A stretch of DNA of 5,923 nucleotides, taken from Balneolia bacterium. GTDB taxonomy: Bacteria > Bacteroidota > Rhodothermia > Balneolales > Cyclonatronaceae. The stretch covers positions 1-5,923 of the forward strand of contig PXDL01000365.1 of assembly GCA_003566395.1 (NCBI GenBank), given 5' to 3'. The notes beneath the pieces were generated by a model. That model saw only the letters and a list, made by a program, of their open reading frames with translations, made no database searches and was not told where the DNA came from. This document shows positions 4,969 through 5,923 of this stretch, one piece after another. Positions within the stretch are counted from its first letter, which is position 1; each line of letters starts with the position of its first letter. A program made the position numbers and the translations under genes.

Positions 4969-5923
4969 ATGGCTGCCAAACCTCGTGTACTGCTTACCGA
5001 GCCTGTTTTTACTGAAGTCCGGGAGTTGCTCGAAGCTCATACCGACCTGACGATCGGCTCACGCGGCGTTTATAATTCAGAGCAGACTCTTGCAGACGCA
5101 ATCAGCAGATATGACGGCCTTCTTTGTATGCTCTCCAACCCGCTAACAGGTCATGTTGCAGAGCGTGCCCGGAATCTGAAAGTAGCCGCCAACTATGCAG
5201 TCGGCGTGAATAACATTGATCTCGATGCGTGCAGGGAGCACAATATTCGCGTTGCCAACACACCCGGAGTTCTCACAGATGCCACGGCCGACGGTACCCT
5301 CGCACTTATGCTTGCTGCTGTACGACGCATTCCGGAAGCACAGGATTATCTTAGAGAAGAAAAGTTTGACGGATGGCACCCGACCGGTTTTTTAGGGCTG
5401 GAATTGCGGGAAAAAACGCTCGGGATTATCGGGATGGGACGTATCGGTCAGGCAGTGGCTACACGTTGTAAAGCGTTCGGCATGGATGTCATCTATCACA
5501 ACCGGAACCGGCTTTCAACGGAACTCGAAGATTCACTGGGTGCAAGCTATATACCCGATCCTTTGGAACTGGCCGCTCGTTCAGACATCGTAAGCCTTCA
5601 TTGTCCGCTAACTCAGGAAACACATCACCTGATAAATAAGCCGTTTCTTGAGAAAATGGGGGCGGACTCCTGGTTGATTAACGCCTCACGCGGGCCGGTG
5701 GTTGATGAAGCCGCTCTAGGCGAAGCCCTTCACAACGGGACCATTGCCGGAGCGGGAATCGATGTATTTGAAAAAGAACCGGAAATCCATCCGCTCTTAC
5801 TGAACGCCCCGAATACCGTACTTGTGCCTCACATCACCAGCGCCACCAGGCGAACCCGTCTCAAAATGGGCATGCTCGCAGCAGGCGCAATTCTCCGGGT
5901 TTTATGTGATATGGATCATGAAT
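4969..5923 (+). CDS. D-2-hydroxyacid dehydrogenase, GRHPR-like (partial)
   Basis: This is a cytosolic NAD(P)H-dependent reductase of the D-isomer-specific 2-hydroxyacid dehydrogenase family. It most resembles glyoxylate/hydroxypyruvate reductases, which convert glyoxylate to glycolate and hydroxypyruvate to D-glycerate. The gene runs off the window after 318 codons, but family lengths near 320 suggest it is almost complete. Visible motifs are the substrate loop NYAVGVNNID (75-84), NTPGVLTDATAD (97-108) and the Rossmann glycine motif GMGRIG (155-160). The catalytic triad is Arg241 (NASRGPVVDE), Glu270 (DVFEKEP) and His288 (VPHITSAT). After the second strand YHNRNR (176-181) lacks the acidic residue typical of NAD enzymes and offers arginines, favouring NADPH (inference). 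The ATG at 4969 lies 15 nt after rsfS, with no Shine-Dalgarno sequence. Exact substrate is uncertain. Confidence 0.92.
   Translation, partial: MAAKPRVLLTEPVFTEVRELLEAHTDLTIGSRGVYNSEQTLADAISRYDGLLCMLSNPLTGHVAERARNLKVAANYAVGVNNIDLDACREHNIRVANTPGVLTDATADGTLALMLAAVRRIPEAQDYLREEKFDGWHPTGFLGLELREKTLGIIGMGRIGQAVATRCKAFGMDVIYHNRNRLSTELEDSLGASYIPDPLELAARSDIVSLHCPLTQETHHLINKPFLEKMGADSWLINASRGPVVDEAALGEALHNGTIAGAGIDVFEKEPEIHPLLLNAPNTVLVPHITSATRRTRLKMGMLAAGAILRVLCDMDHE

Overview
This window looks like a chromosomal housekeeping segment from a bacterium of the Bacteroidota/Balneolota/Rhodothermota (FCB) group. Three observations support this. The tRNA gene is preceded by a perfect match to the Bacteroidota promoter (TTTG, 20 nt, TAnnTTTG). 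None of the protein genes has a recognisable Shine-Dalgarno sequence. The base composition is moderate, with AT-rich upstream regions. Assignment below phylum level is inference only; a Balneolaceae/Rhodothermales-like organism would fit. No mobile element, CRISPR array or phage gene was seen.

Left half, minus strand (read right to left): queA (tRNA queuosine modification), a fused ispD-ispF gene (two steps of the MEP isoprenoid pathway) and a DedA-family membrane protein gene are packed with gaps of 2 and 20 nt, so they probably form one transcript. A tRNA-Thr(UGU) gene follows in the same orientation. It has its own promoter, whose -33 element overlaps the dedA stop codon.

Middle: a 493-nt non-coding region (3041-3533) separates the divergent gene sets. 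It holds a candidate queA promoter with an inverted repeat over its -35 element, and four copies of the hexamer TTGAAC.

Right half, plus strand: a secreted, probably outer-membrane beta-strand-rich protein of unknown function comes first. It is followed by a membrane-anchored LytR C-terminal-domain protein, ribosomal silencing factor rsfS with a TTG start, and a GRHPR-type D-2-hydroxyacid dehydrogenase cut by the window end. A 21-codon ORF bridges the LytR_C gene and rsfS, overlapping the stop of the first and the start of the second.

Most genes here are conserved housekeeping types, and I see no convincing undescribed multi-gene system. The items most worth a second look are the unknown secreted protein, the 21-codon bridging ORF, the promoter nested in a stop codon, and the IspD-IspF fusion.
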